From JANMOK01 sp031415055 (lineage in GTDB: Bacteria > Pseudomonadota > Alphaproteobacteria > Rhodobacterales > Rhodobacteraceae): a stretch of 64,000 bases of DNA. Positions within the stretch are counted from its first letter, which is position 1. Each line of letters opens with the position of its first letter. Shown here piece by piece: positions 44,135 through 53,347 of this stretch. The notes below the pieces were generated by a model. The model was not told where the DNA came from and made no database searches. It saw only the letters and a program-made list of their open reading frames with translations. Position numbers and translations under genes: made by a program. The DNA is taken from the NCBI GenBank assembly GCA_031415055.1, contig JANOQZ010000036.1:10553-74552 (forward strand), read 5' to 3'.

Positions 44135-44940
44135 AACCGCGCCGCATTGACGCCAAAGACCGCGTCGTGATCGGCCTTTGGCACATAGGATTGCGCCGCG
44201 CTTAACCAACTTTCATACGACCCGTTCAAATTCACCACCGGCCAATCCGACCCCCACATAACGCGATCAGGCCCGAACACCCGCAATACGTCCTCGGCAT
44301 AGGGTAGTAGGGTTTCAACCGTCCATCCCGGTTTCGCCTCAGTCGCTAGGCCCGAAAGCTTGCACAAAACCGAAGTCTCCCCCGCCACCCGTTCCATCCA
44401 AACCGCCCATTCATCAAACGCACCATCGCGGATCCGCGGTTTCAGGCAATGGTCAATCACAATGCGCGTGTCGGGATATAGGTTAAACAACTTCAGGAAG
44501 TTATTGAAATGGATAGGAAACCCCAAAGCATCAAACGTCAAATCCAAATCGCGGACCGCATCAAAACCCCAGCGCACATCCGGGCGCAGCATCCAATCGG
44601 GGTCGGCAATGTCTTGGATCATCGGCCTGATCCCCGCAAACTTGGCATGTCGTGCCAGCTTTCCCAACTCGGCTAAATCCTCGCGCACATCGAAGTTGAC
44701 CCAACCCACAACCTTGCCAATCCACTCCGTCGCATCCGCCAGTCCCAGCATGTAATGCGTCTCGGCTATCGAAGGTGCCGCCTGCACCAAAACCGTCCTG
44801 TCTATTCCATTGCGCGCCAAAATCGGTGCCAGTTCGCTTGGCACCACGTCCCGCCTGATCGCCGCCAACCCCGGCCCATCCATCCAACCATAATCGCCCC
44901 GAGCAATTGCCCAAAAATGCTGATGCGCGTCAATCTTCAT
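44119..44940 (-). CDS. Amidohydrolase-family sugar lactonase (fuconolactonase-like)
   Basis: TIM-barrel metal hydrolase of 273 residues, beginning MKIDAHQHFW, the HxH metal site of the amidohydrolase-2 family. Other landmarks are VVGWVNFDV, GIRPMIQDI, VIDHCLKP and VMWGSDWPVVN with the final metal Asp. Members hydrolyse L-fucono- or L-rhamnono-lactone. The start ATG overlaps the aldo/keto reductase stop by 4 nt, and the pair (dehydrogenase making a lactone, then lactonase) makes biochemical sense. Confidence 0.85.
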   Translation of the reverse strand: MKIDAHQHFWAIARGDYGWMDGPGLAAIRRDVVPSELAPILARNGIDRTVLVQAAPSIAETHYMLGLADATEWIGKVVGWVNFDVREDLAELGKLARHAKFAGIRPMIQDIADPDWMLRPDVRWGFDAVRDLDLTFDALGFPIHFNNFLKLFNLYPDTRIVIDHCLKPRIRDGAFDEWAVWMERVAGETSVLCKLSGLATEAKPGWTVETLLPYAEDVLRVFGPDRVMWGSDWPVVNLNGSYESWLSAAQSYVPKADHDAVFGVNAARFYRIS

Positions 44941-45962
44941 GTTGGTACCGGCGCATCTTCGCGCAGCAAGCCAGCATCCCGCAAATCGCTCCAAAATTCC
45001 GCAGGTATCGCCACCTCCAAGGTCGCCACAGTCAGCGCCACTTCTTCCGGGCTTTTCGCCCCCGGTATCACCGAAACCATCGCCGGATGGCTGAGGACAA
45101 ACTGCAAAGCCGCCGCCGCAATCGGCACCCCATACGCGCCGCAAATCGCTTCAATCCGCCCTACCCGCGCCAGAACTTCCGCTGATGCCGCCGCATAATT
45201 GTAAATCGCCCCCGACTTGGTGCCGGTCGCCAGAATGCCGCTGTTATAGGGTCCGCCCAGCAAAATCCCGATGCCACGCTGCTCACATAGCGGCAGAAAC
45301 GACGTCAAAGCCTCCTGCTCCAACAACGTGTACCGCCCAGCCAGCAAGATCAGATCAAAATCATAGCGCCGTGCCAAATCTTCCGCCGCATCACACCAGT
45401 TCATGCCGACGCCAATCGCCTTGACCACGCCTTGGTCGCGTAATTCCACCATCGCCCGATAACCGCCAGACTGAAATTCGTCCGCGCAGCGTTCATATTC
45501 CGCACTGGTGCCAAGGCTGATCACATCCAGATCGTGGCACAACAATATATCCACGCCATCCAATCCGGTCCGCGCCAGCGAAGCCGCCAACGACCGCATC
45601 ACACCGTCATAGGAAAAATCCCACACCCGCCGCTTTTGTGGCGTATCGACAAACTCGGCTGCGGTCACTTCATCTGGCGGGCAATCGACCAAAATCCGCC
45701 CCACCTTGGTCGAAACAACGAAATCCTGCCGCTTTTTGCTTCGCAAAAATTGGCCCGTTCGCATCTCTGACAAGCCCAGTCCGTAATGCGGCGCGGTGTC
45801 GAAAACCCGCATGCCGCTGCGCCAAGCGGCGTCAAATGTCGCCGTCACCACATCCTCGGCCAGCGCCTTGAATTGGTTGCCAATCGCGGCACCGCCAAAG
45901 CCGATATTTGTCGCTGCAATCACCGCACCCGAGGGGCAACTGAATGACTTCGCCACTATCAT
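44937..45962 (-). CDS. Aldo/keto reductase, L-fucose/aldose dehydrogenase type
   Basis: NAD(P)-dependent (alpha/beta)8 oxidoreductase of 341 residues. The catalytic tetrad region starts with MRVFDTAPHYGLGLSE (Asp, Tyr), then VVSTKVGR (Lys) and ILLCHDLD (His). The sequence resembles D-threo-aldose (L-fucose) 1-dehydrogenases, which make the 1,5-lactone. The start MIVAKSFSCP is taken because the 30 residues before it run into the fucU upstream region. Overlaps the lactonase gene and is divergent from fucU across 76 bp. Confidence 0.85.
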   Translation of the reverse strand: MIVAKSFSCPSGAVIAATNIGFGGAAIGNQFKALAEDVVTATFDAAWRSGMRVFDTAPHYGLGLSEMRTGQFLRSKKRQDFVVSTKVGRILVDCPPDEVTAAEFVDTPQKRRVWDFSYDGVMRSLAASLARTGLDGVDILLCHDLDVISLGTSAEYERCADEFQSGGYRAMVELRDQGVVKAIGVGMNWCDAAEDLARRYDFDLILLAGRYTLLEQEALTSFLPLCEQRGIGILLGGPYNSGILATGTKSGAIYNYAAASAEVLARVGRIEAICGAYGVPIAAAALQFVLSHPAMVSVIPGAKSPEEVALTVATLEVAIPAEFWSDLRDAGLLREDAPVPT

Positions 45963-46038
45963 CGCATCCGCCCTTTGACTTGTGGATTTGCTTGGCGTTA
46001 GCTTAGCGGCAACACCGCGCATTGCGAGAGGAAATAAC

Positions 46039-46491
46039 ATGCTCAAAGGCATCCACCCGTTATTGAATTCGGACGTGCTTTACGCGCTGCGGGCCATGGG
46101 CCACGGTGATTATCTGGTCATCTCTGACACCAACTTCCCCGCCGAATCCATCGCCCGCCAAACCGTTCTGGGCAAATTGCTGCGGATGGATACCAGCGCC
46201 GCTCAAGCCGTCGCTGCCGTCTTGTCGGTGATGCCGCTCGATACATTCATCGACGACGCGGCGGCAAGGATGGAGGTCGTTGACAATCCAAAGCAAATCC
46301 TGCCGGTAATGCAAGAGGTGCAAGCAGCAATCGACAAGGCCGAGGGAAAATCTTGGCCGCTCAAATCCATCGAGCGTTACGTCTTCTATGAAAAGGCGAA
46401 AAAAGCCTTCGCCGTGCTGCAAACCGACGAACGCCGGTTTTACGGCTGTTTCATCCTGACCAAGGGCGTCATCCCGCCCGAGGCTTGGTGA
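46039..46491 (+). CDS. fucU: L-fucose mutarotase (FucU/RbsD family)
   Basis: Interconverts alpha and beta anomers of L-fucose (RbsD members act on ribose). The 150-residue protein begins MLKGIHPLLNSDVLYALRAM and ends with the FucU-type block FYEKAKKAFAVLQTDERRFY, which points to FucU and not RbsD. GAGAGGAAA precedes the ATG, so this start is preferred to one 19 codons upstream. Overlaps the kinase gene by 1 nt (TGATG). Confidence 0.88.
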   Translation: MLKGIHPLLNSDVLYALRAMGHGDYLVISDTNFPAESIARQTVLGKLLRMDTSAAQAVAAVLSVMPLDTFIDDAAARMEVVDNPKQILPVMQEVQAAIDKAEGKSWPLKSIERYVFYEKAKKAFAVLQTDERRFYGCFILTKGVIPPEAW

Positions 46492-47408
46492 TGGCGCAAG
46501 TCGTCATCCTCGGTGTTTTCGTCGCCGACACCGCCTATCGTGCTGATCGTCAGCCGAAGATGGGTGAGACAATTATGGGCACCAATTTTGTTCTCGGCCC
46601 CGGCGGCAAAGGCTCCAACCAAGCGGTCGCGGCGGCGCGTTTGGGCGGCGATGTCACCTTCATTTCCAAACTTGGCCAAGACCCGTTTGGCGATATGGCG
46701 ATTGAAACTTGGAAAAATGCCGGGGTCAAAATCGCCGTCCAACGCGTCGCCGACACGTACACAGGAGCCGCCTATATCTTCATCGAAAACGGCAGCGGCA
46801 ACAACGCCATCATCATCGCGCCGGGCGCGGCTGGCACTATTTCAGTCGCTGACATTGAAGAAAATGCCGCCCTTATCCGCGCCGCCAAGGTTTTCGTCAC
46901 CCAACTCGAACAACCCATTCCCGCAGCCCGTCACGCGCTGCAAATCGCCCGCGCCGCCAAAGTTACCACCATCCTCAACCCCGCCCCGGCGGCACCACTT
47001 GACGCCGACATCTTCGGCCTGTGCGACTACATGACCCCAAACGAAACCGAGGCCGAGGCGCTAACCGGCCTTCCCGTCACCAACCTCACCCAAGCCCGCC
47101 AAGCCGCCGACGCCTTGCTCGCCAAAGGCGTCGGCACCGCCATCATCACGCTTGGCGATAAGGGAGCCCTCATCCACAAACGCAACCTATCCGAACTGGT
47201 CCCCGCTATCAGCGCTGGACCGGTGGTTGAAACCACCGGAGCAGGCGACGCCTTCAATGGCGCGTTCGCCGTCGGCCTCGCCGAAGGCTTGACCGCCGTG
47301 CAAGCCGCCAAGCTTGGCTGCGCCACCGCAGGCATTTCCGTCACCCGTGCAGGCACCGCCCCCTCAATGCCCAGCCGGGCTGAAGTGGATGCTTTGCTAG
47401 GTCGCTAA
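46491..47408 (+). CDS. PfkB-family sugar kinase (ribokinase-like)
   Basis: A 305-residue carbohydrate kinase. The N-terminal sugar-binding motif GPGGKGSNQAVAAARLGG and the C-terminal ATP/anion-hole signature ETTGAGDAFNGAFAVGL with the catalytic Asp are complete. It looks like ribokinase, but its pairing with a FucU-type mutarotase leaves the sugar open. The ATG at 46491 is used since it overlaps the fucU stop (TGATG). Its 3' end overlaps the convergent antiporter gene by 12 nt. Confidence 0.88.
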   Translation: MAQVVILGVFVADTAYRADRQPKMGETIMGTNFVLGPGGKGSNQAVAAARLGGDVTFISKLGQDPFGDMAIETWKNAGVKIAVQRVADTYTGAAYIFIENGSGNNAIIIAPGAAGTISVADIEENAALIRAAKVFVTQLEQPIPAARHALQIARAAKVTTILNPAPAAPLDADIFGLCDYMTPNETEAEALTGLPVTNLTQARQAADALLAKGVGTAIITLGDKGALIHKRNLSELVPAISAGPVVETTGAGDAFNGAFAVGLAEGLTAVQAAKLGCATAGISVTRAGTAPSMPSRAEVDALLGR

Positions 47409-49064
47409 AGGCTTGACGCCCGCGCGTTCCAACATGCGGCGGGCAATTTCGTTTTCCCCCATGATCGTCAGACTAGCCCCCAATCCCGACAAATGGCTGA
47501 CCGCCTCATCGCTGTGCGCACGGGCCAGAATTTCCAGCTTTGGGTTGATGATGCGGGCCTGTTCGATGATCTGCCCGGCTTCAAACGGATCGGGGATGGT
47601 CACATACAGCCGCTTGGCACGGGCCAGATTGCCATAACGCAGCGTTTCAGGATCGGCGGCGTTGCCGTGAATTACCTCTGCCCCCGTTGCTCGAGCCGCA
47701 GCCAGATTTTCATCATCCATTTCAAAAATCATCATTTTCTGTTTCGCCTTGGCCAGCGCTGCCCCGACAACCGAGCCGACCCGACCAAAGCCAACAATCA
47801 CGCTATGTGACGCCTCAACGGTGGGGGTGGGCTTGATTTTTGGCAATGGCATGGTCGCTTTTGGCACCGCGACATCGCCCCATTGACCGGCAAATCTATC
47901 AGCCAAAAGAAACGCCAAGGGGTTCAAAAGGATGGACAGGATCGCCCCCGATAAAATCAGATCCCGCCCTTCTGGCGGCAACAGGCCAGCCGCAACACCC
48001 AATCCCGCCAGAATGAAGGAAAACTCGCCGATTTGCGCCAGACTTGCCGAAACCTGCAAAGCCGTGCCCGTTGATCGCCCCAAAATTCGGATCAAGGCAA
48101 AAGCCACCAATGACTTGCCCAGAACAATGATTGCCAGCGTCGCCAAAACAGCCAAGGGCTGCTCGACCAATATGAGCGGATTGAACAACATGCCAACCGA
48201 CACAAAGAACAGAACCGCAAAAGCATCGCGCAGCGGCATTGCTTCCTCTGCTGCACGTTGGCTCAACTTGCTTTCGCCCAAAACAATGCCCGCAACAAAG
48301 GCACCTAAAGCAAACGACGCATCAAACAGCGTTGCCGCGACATAGGCCACCCCGATGGCTGTTGCGTATACCGACAGCCGAAACAATTCGCGCGATCCGG
48401 TATGGGCCGTATGATGCATGACCGCCGGAATGACCCGCATGCCGACGACAAACATCAAGCCGATAAACGCCGCGACTTTCGCCAAAGTAATGCCCAGCGA
48501 GACAAGAACCGCAGAATTTGCGCCACCGTCGTTACTGGTAAAGTCGGCCAAAGCCGGTATCAGCACCAAAGCCGCGACCATGACCAGATCTTCGACCACA
48601 ACCCAGCCAACGGCGATATGGCCGCGCTCGCTGTCCATGATCCGGCGCTCCTGCAAGGCCCGCACCAGAACCACTGTCGATGCAACCGACAGTGCCAGCC
48701 CAAAGATCAGGCCCGCCCGCCAATCCCACCCAAAGGACATGGCCAAAGCCATACCCATCAGGGTCGCCAAAATGATCCTGCCAATGGCACCGGGCACCGC
48801 GATCCAGGCGACCGCAAACAGATCTTTCAGCGAGAATTGCAGACCAACCCCGAACATCAACAAGATGATGCCAATCTCGGCCAATTGGCTGGCCATAGCC
48901 GGATCGGCAACAAACCCGGGAGTGAACGGGCCGACCGCGACCCCAGCGATCAAATAACCAACCAAGGGTTGAATGTGAAAGCGATGCGCGAGCAGGCCAA
49001 AGGCGTAGGCAACCACAAAACCAGCCGCGATGGTGGCGATCAACGGGGTCTGGTGGGCCAGCAT
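47397..49064 (-). CDS. Monovalent cation:proton antiporter with TrkA-N domain (YbaL/KefB type)
   Basis: Membrane K+/H+ antiporter of 555 residues. Residues about 1-385 form the 12-13 helix Na/H-exchanger domain (LVGYLIAGVAVGPFTPG, LFFVSVGMLF); residues about 415-530 form the regulatory RCK/TrkA-N nucleotide-binding domain (SVIVGFGRVGSVVGAALAK). This is the CPA2 family; the ligand-gated Kef quench by glutathione needs a partner KefF/G that is absent, so YbaL is the better match. A single gene. Confidence 0.92.
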   Translation of the reverse strand: MLAHQTPLIATIAAGFVVAYAFGLLAHRFHIQPLVGYLIAGVAVGPFTPGFVADPAMASQLAEIGIILLMFGVGLQFSLKDLFAVAWIAVPGAIGRIILATLMGMALAMSFGWDWRAGLIFGLALSVASTVVLVRALQERRIMDSERGHIAVGWVVVEDLVMVAALVLIPALADFTSNDGGANSAVLVSLGITLAKVAAFIGLMFVVGMRVIPAVMHHTAHTGSRELFRLSVYATAIGVAYVAATLFDASFALGAFVAGIVLGESKLSQRAAEEAMPLRDAFAVLFFVSVGMLFNPLILVEQPLAVLATLAIIVLGKSLVAFALIRILGRSTGTALQVSASLAQIGEFSFILAGLGVAAGLLPPEGRDLILSGAILSILLNPLAFLLADRFAGQWGDVAVPKATMPLPKIKPTPTVEASHSVIVGFGRVGSVVGAALAKAKQKMMIFEMDDENLAAARATGAEVIHGNAADPETLRYGNLARAKRLYVTIPDPFEAGQIIEQARIINPKLEILARAHSDEAVSHLSGLGASLTIMGENEIARRMLERAGVKPLAT

Positions 49065-49172
49065 CAGCGCACCTCGTTAGGTTCAGGGACAATCCGCAGT
49101 GCATCCGCAGCACAGCGATTGGTCAAGCGAAAATGCCGCGCATTACGCGAATTCTCGCTTTCATACTAAGGC

Positions 49173-49256
49173 TGGTACCCGAGGCCGGACTCGAACCGGC
49201 ACACCTTGCGGCGGGGGATTTTGAGTCCCCTGCGTCTACCATTCCGCCACTCGGGC
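49173..49256 (-). tRNA. tRNA-Leu (anticodon CAA)
   Basis: An 84-base tRNA with encoded CCA. The anticodon stem GGGGA/TCCCC holds the loop CTCAAAA, giving anticodon CAA. The long variable arm and T-arm GCCGGTTCGAGTCCGGC are class II, as for leucine. The acceptor stem pairs GCCCGAG with CTCGGGT, so position 1-72 is a G-U wobble in place of the usual G-C. It lies 108 bp upstream of the antiporter gene on the same strand. Confidence 0.95.
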
Positions 49257-49299
49257 CTTGCGCGGTGCAATACCGCGCGATCTCGATGCCGTCAACGCC

Positions 49300-50151
49300 T
49301 CACAACGGATCGGCGCTGTAAGTGTCGCACTGGTCCAACTTTGCTGAATCATACCCCGTGGCAAACCAGCGTTGCCGCTGTTCCGATGTGCCATGCGTGA
49401 ACGACTCCGGCATTGGCCTTTGCCCCGCCGAACGCTGCAACGTATCATCGCCAATCTTTTCCGCAGCGTTCATCGCTTCCTCGATGTCACCCGGTTCTAA
49501 CGTTCCCAGCCGCTCGTTCGCATACCGCGCCCATACGCCGGAAAAACAATCGGCCTGCAATTCGATCATCACCGAAATGCGGTTGCTGTCCGCCTCGTTT
49601 GATCGCGCACGCACATCACTAGCCTGTTTCAAATAGCCAATCTCGTCTTGCACGTGATGGGCAATTTCGTGCGCCACCACATAGGCCGCGGCAAAATCGC
49701 CACCCGCGCCAAACTGTTGCGAAAGCTGGGTGAAAAACGCCGTGTCCAAATAGGCCATCTGGTCGACTGGGCAATAGAACGGCCCCGTCGCCCCGGACGC
49801 ATTGCCACACGGGCTGTCGGTTGCTTGGCTAAACAACACAACCTTGGGCGGGTTATAGGTCTTGTTCAACTGGGTCTGAAATATTTCGGTCCAGATCGTT
49901 TCGGTATCCTTCAAAACCACCGATACAAACTCTGCCGCCTTCTGATCCTCGGGCGTCAATTCGCGGGTTTCGGTATTGGCATTACCGACCGCGCCTTGGT
50001 TCAGAAACGGCGTTACATCGACACCAAGGAAATAACCGAGGGCTAGGATCACCAACAGTCCAACCCCGCCGATTTGGCCGGTGCGCGCCACCCCACGGGT
50101 GCTGCGACGATCCTCGATATTGTCCGATCCCTGACGGCCACGCCATTTCAT
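49300..50151 (-). CDS. Neutral zinc metallopeptidase (YpfJ family)
   Basis: A 283-residue membrane-anchored protein. One N-terminal transmembrane segment lies at about residues 26-44; the bulk faces the periplasm. The zincin motif HEIAHHVQ is present, and the downstream ELQADCFSGVWA supplies the third ligand. Conserved cysteines flank SPCGNASGATGPFYCP. Substrate and role are unknown for the family. A single gene next to the tRNA. Confidence 0.9.
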   Translation of the reverse strand: MKWRGRQGSDNIEDRRSTRGVARTGQIGGVGLLVILALGYFLGVDVTPFLNQGAVGNANTETRELTPEDQKAAEFVSVVLKDTETIWTEIFQTQLNKTYNPPKVVLFSQATDSPCGNASGATGPFYCPVDQMAYLDTAFFTQLSQQFGAGGDFAAAYVVAHEIAHHVQDEIGYLKQASDVRARSNEADSNRISVMIELQADCFSGVWARYANERLGTLEPGDIEEAMNAAEKIGDDTLQRSAGQRPMPESFTHGTSEQRQRWFATGYDSAKLDQCDTYSADPL

Positions 50152-50287
50152 CGCAATTCCTCCCGGTAGGATCTTTTACCGTTTAATACCCGATCATAGT
50201 TGAGTGATCTACAATCAAAGTGCCATTCGCCGCATTGACCGCAATGGCGCGGCGTGATGCAAGACCACCATCAAACCGGAGCCAACC

Positions 50288-50872
50288 ATGCTGCGCCGCC
50301 TTTACGATTGGACCCTTTCACTGGCCGAACGCAAATCGGCCGAGGTTTGGCTGGCGATTATCGCTTTCATCGAAAGTTCCTTTTTCTTGGTACCCGCCGA
50401 TGTGCTGTTTTTACCAATGTGTCTGGCAAAACCGTCAAAGGCTTGGCGATATGCCGCCATAGCGACGGTTGCCTCGGTGCTCGGCGGCATCGCCGGTTGG
50501 TTTCTAGGTCACTATGCCTATGAAGCCGTCGCCAAGCCGGTGCTGGAATTTTACGGCAAACTCGATTCCTTCGAGGCGCTGCGCGGATCGACCAGCCAAA
50601 ACGCCGTGCTGCTACTCCTGATAACCTCCGGATTGTCCCATTTGCCGCCGATCAAGGTTGTGACCATTCTATCCGGCGTGGTTGGGGTAAATATCTGGGT
50701 GTTCATCATCTCGGCCATTCTGGCGCGTGGCGCCCGGTTCTTCCTGTTCGCTTGGCTACTGCGCAAATACGGCGAGCCGATCCGCCATTTCATCGAAAAA
50801 TGGCTGGGTTGGCTGGCGATAGGCGTCGTTGCCCTGTTGATTCTGCTGATCCTTTTGTTGAAAGTCCTGTAA
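50288..50872 (+). CDS. YqaA-family (VTT/DedA-like) membrane protein
   Basis: A 194-residue inner-membrane protein with 4-5 transmembrane segments. Family pattern: FIESSFFLVPADVLFLPMCLA near residue 28 (a re-entrant loop of the DedA/VTT fold), GGIAGWFLGHYAYE near 65, and RGARFFLFAWLLRKYGEPI near 146. DedA relatives are thought to be lipid scramblases or lipid flippases; YqaA itself is not characterised. It overlaps the dsbB gene by 1 nt (TAATG). Confidence 0.85.
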   Translation: MLRRLYDWTLSLAERKSAEVWLAIIAFIESSFFLVPADVLFLPMCLAKPSKAWRYAAIATVASVLGGIAGWFLGHYAYEAVAKPVLEFYGKLDSFEALRGSTSQNAVLLLLITSGLSHLPPIKVVTILSGVVGVNIWVFIISAILARGARFFLFAWLLRKYGEPIRHFIEKWLGWLAIGVVALLILLILLLKVL

Positions 50873-51333
50873 TGGCCACTCAAAGACAGCTCATCTTATT
50901 CGCCACTCTCGGCTCTGCTGCACTGTTACTCGGCGCACTTTATTTCCAATATTTCCAAGACCTTGCCCCGTGCAAGATGTGCATCTGGCAGCGCTGGCCG
51001 CACGGAATTGCCATAGCGTTGGGTCTGGTCGCGCTGGCTTTCCCCCGCCGCGAGGTCATGGTGCTGGCCGGGTTGGTCGTCTTCATAGGCGCGGGAATCG
51101 GCCTCTATCACGCCGGGGTCGAACAAAACTGGTGGGAAGGCCCCAATACCTGCACCTCAGGCTCGATCAGCGGCCTGACCACCGAAGAACTCCTCGACCA
51201 AATCCTCGCCGCGCCGGTGGTGCGTTGCGACGAAATCGTCTGGAGCCTGTTTAGCCTGACCATGGCCGCGTGGAACGCGGTCATTTCGTTGGGGCTGGTT
51301 GCAGTTTGGCTGTTGGCGGCAAAGAAAGCCTAA
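50872..51333 (+). CDS. dsbB: Disulfide bond formation protein DsbB
   Basis: Inner-membrane quinone reductase that reoxidises DsbA. In 153 residues there are four transmembrane segments and the two cysteine pairs: C34-C37 (PCKMC) and C94 with C119. The start after the YqaA stop (TAATG) gives the usual N-terminus; the longer frame adds 40 residues antisense-like to YqaA. No dsbA gene is adjacent. The 3' end overlaps the convergent HNH gene by 4 nt. Confidence 0.9.
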   Translation: MATQRQLILFATLGSAALLLGALYFQYFQDLAPCKMCIWQRWPHGIAIALGLVALAFPRREVMVLAGLVVFIGAGIGLYHAGVEQNWWEGPNTCTSGSISGLTTEELLDQILAAPVVRCDEIVWSLFSLTMAAWNAVISLGLVAVWLLAAKKA

Positions 51334-51914
51334 GCCTCCAGTTCGGCATCCCAATACAAAAAGTCCATCCAACTGATGTGCAGATGGTTGGGCGGGAACT
51401 TGCGGCCGATATTCTGCAACTGCTCCGGATTGGGCCGATGCGGTTTCTTCCGCAAATGCATCCCCGCGTGCTGCAAAGTGCGCGAACCCTTTTGCAAGTT
51501 GCAAGGCCCACATGCGGCCACCACATTGTCCCAGGTTGTGCGCCCGCCACGCGAACGCGGCAACACGTGGTCAAAGGTCATATCCCCTTTGGCCCCGCAA
51601 TACTGGCAGCAAAACTGATCGCGCAAAAACAGATTGAAGCGGGTAAAAGCCGCGGTTCGCGCCGGTTTCACATAGTCTTTCAGCACCACAACCGAGGGGA
51701 TGCGGATTTCAACCGACGGCGAATGCACCATCTCGTCATATTCCGCCACCACCGAAACGCGGTCCATATAGGTCGCCTTGATCGCCTCCTGCCACGGCCA
51801 CAGCGACAGTGGCAGATAGGACAATGGCCGATAGTCAGCGTTCAACACCAGCGCCGGATGCTGTTTCAAATTGCCCGGACTTCGGACAAAACTTGGGATG
51901 TGTGACAGTTCCAT
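51330..51914 (-). CDS. HNH endonuclease domain protein
   Basis: A 194-residue HNH protein of the kind found as a lone chromosomal gene in many alphaproteobacteria. The zinc-stabilised HNH core lies at about 108-150: QYCGAKGDMTFDHVLPRSRG, then WDNVVAACGPCNLQKGSRT. The N-terminal half (ALVLNADYRPLSYLPLSLWP) is the conserved family-specific domain. There is no restriction methyltransferase beside it. Physiological role unknown. The start at MELSHIPSF fits the family best. Confidence 0.9.
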   Translation of the reverse strand: MELSHIPSFVRSPGNLKQHPALVLNADYRPLSYLPLSLWPWQEAIKATYMDRVSVVAEYDEMVHSPSVEIRIPSVVVLKDYVKPARTAAFTRFNLFLRDQFCCQYCGAKGDMTFDHVLPRSRGGRTTWDNVVAACGPCNLQKGSRTLQHAGMHLRKKPHRPNPEQLQNIGRKFPPNHLHISWMDFLYWDAELEA

Positions 51915-52052
51915 CGGCACGATCCTGCATTCCTGACAGCCGTTTCCGGCCCGGAGCAGGACGCGCCCGCCCCTGTTGGCAACCACTATATCTGGTCAAA
52001 GCCAAACGGCAATACCCCAATATGATTGCACCTCGGCCTTTTCGATCACAAG

Positions 52053-52718
52053 CTATTGTGGTTTGGGGGCAGCCAGATGACGTTGAACAAAACCCAACGC
52101 CAACCCCAACCCATCGGGTGCTATCCCGTGCGCCACGCCGCGCGACGTATGCGATTCCACGCTAAAGCCGTTTTCTTTCAAGGCCTTGACCGCAATCGCC
52201 ATTGAATCATAAGGCACCGTCTGGTCCGCATCACCATGCACCAACAAAACCGGCGGTTTGGATTTGGCGGTTTTCAGCACGACTGCATCCAACAATCGCC
52301 CCGAAAACCCAATGATTCCACCCAGGCAATTCACCCGCTGCGGGCCGACATGCAGGCTCATCATCGTGCCTTGCGAGAACCCGAACAGAAACGTGTCCTT
52401 AGCCGAAATCCCGGTGCTTTGCACCAGACCATCCAAAAACCCATGCAACTCCGCCGTCGAACGCGCCATCGACGCCAACGTCTGTGCCTCGCTCGACCCA
52501 TCAAACCTCGGCACCGGAAACCATTGAAACCCCATCGGATTTCCCCGACAAGGTTCCGGCGCATCGGGGGCCGCGAACATCGTATCGGGCAAATGCACCG
52601 CCAAACTGTCACCAATTCCCAACAAATCCGCCCCATCGGCACCGTAACCATGCAGAAAAATGACCAAACTGGTCGCTTTGCCCGACTTCGCCGGTTTGCT
52701 TTTATATTTCAACGACAT
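52053..52718 (-). CDS. Phospholipase/carboxylesterase (alpha/beta hydrolase)
   Basis: A 221-residue acyl-protein-thioesterase-like hydrolase. FLHGYGADGADLLGIG forms the oxyanion loop, the nucleophile Ser lies in FGFSQGTMM, the Asp in VHGDADQTVP and the His in RGVAHGI. Cytoplasmic. Its ATG overlaps the stop of the upstream glycosylase gene by 1 nt (TGATG). Substrate not predictable beyond short esters. The 138 bp before the HNH gene start are non-coding. Confidence 0.88.
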   Translation of the reverse strand: MSLKYKSKPAKSGKATSLVIFLHGYGADGADLLGIGDSLAVHLPDTMFAAPDAPEPCRGNPMGFQWFPVPRFDGSSEAQTLASMARSTAELHGFLDGLVQSTGISAKDTFLFGFSQGTMMSLHVGPQRVNCLGGIIGFSGRLLDAVVLKTAKSKPPVLLVHGDADQTVPYDSMAIAVKALKENGFSVESHTSRGVAHGIAPDGLGLALGFVQRHLAAPKPQ

Positions 52719-53347
52719 CAACGAATTCCCTGCTTTTCCTTGGCAACATGATAATAGGCCCAAAGCAACCTTGCCGCGACGCCGCGCCAAGGCGACCAAG
52801 CGTTGGCGATCTCTCGAAAAACCTTCTCCTTGGGCCGTTGGTCAATTTCAAACAACAACCGATAAGCCTCCTGCAACGCCAAATCCCCCGGCGCGAAAAC
52901 ATCGGCGCGACCAAGGCTGAACATCGCATAAATCTCGGCAGTCCAAGTTCCGATTCCTTTCACTGCCACCAAAGTGGAAATGACCTGTAAAGTTGGTGAT
53001 GCCCTAAGCCCAACAAAATCAATCCCGCTTCCCGCCAAAGCCCGCGCATAACCGATCTTTTGTCGCGACAAGCCGCAAGCCCGTAATTCTTCATCGGATC
53101 GAAACGTCAAACCATCAACCTCAACCGCACCAACTGCCTCCAACCGCGCCCAAATCGAATCCGCCGCCGCGACCGAGATTTGTTGACTGACAATCGCATC
53201 CAGCAACGACTTGAACCCGTCCTCGCGCCGCCGCAGTGGCAACGGCCCGGTCAGCGAAACCGCATGGGCAAAGCGCGGTTCACTGGCTGCCAGAAACGCC
53301 GTTCCCTCGTCGATGCACGCTTGCGTTTCTATGATGCGGCCAACCAT
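52718..53347 (-). CDS. DNA-3-methyladenine glycosylase II-like (AlkA, HhH-GPD)
   Basis: Removes alkylated bases from DNA. The 209-residue protein has the helix-hairpin-helix VAVKGIGTWTAEIYAMFSLG and the catalytic Asp in DVFAPGDLALQEAY. It lacks the N-terminal AlkA domain found in E. coli, so it is the short AlkA/Mag form. It overlaps the cobK gene by 19 nt upstream and the esterase gene by 1 nt downstream, forming a mixed-function run cbiD-cobK-alkA-esterase. Confidence 0.9.
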   Translation of the reverse strand: MVGRIIETQACIDEGTAFLAASEPRFAHAVSLTGPLPLRRREDGFKSLLDAIVSQQISVAAADSIWARLEAVGAVEVDGLTFRSDEELRACGLSRQKIGYARALAGSGIDFVGLRASPTLQVISTLVAVKGIGTWTAEIYAMFSLGRADVFAPGDLALQEAYRLLFEIDQRPKEKVFREIANAWSPWRGVAARLLWAYYHVAKEKQGIR

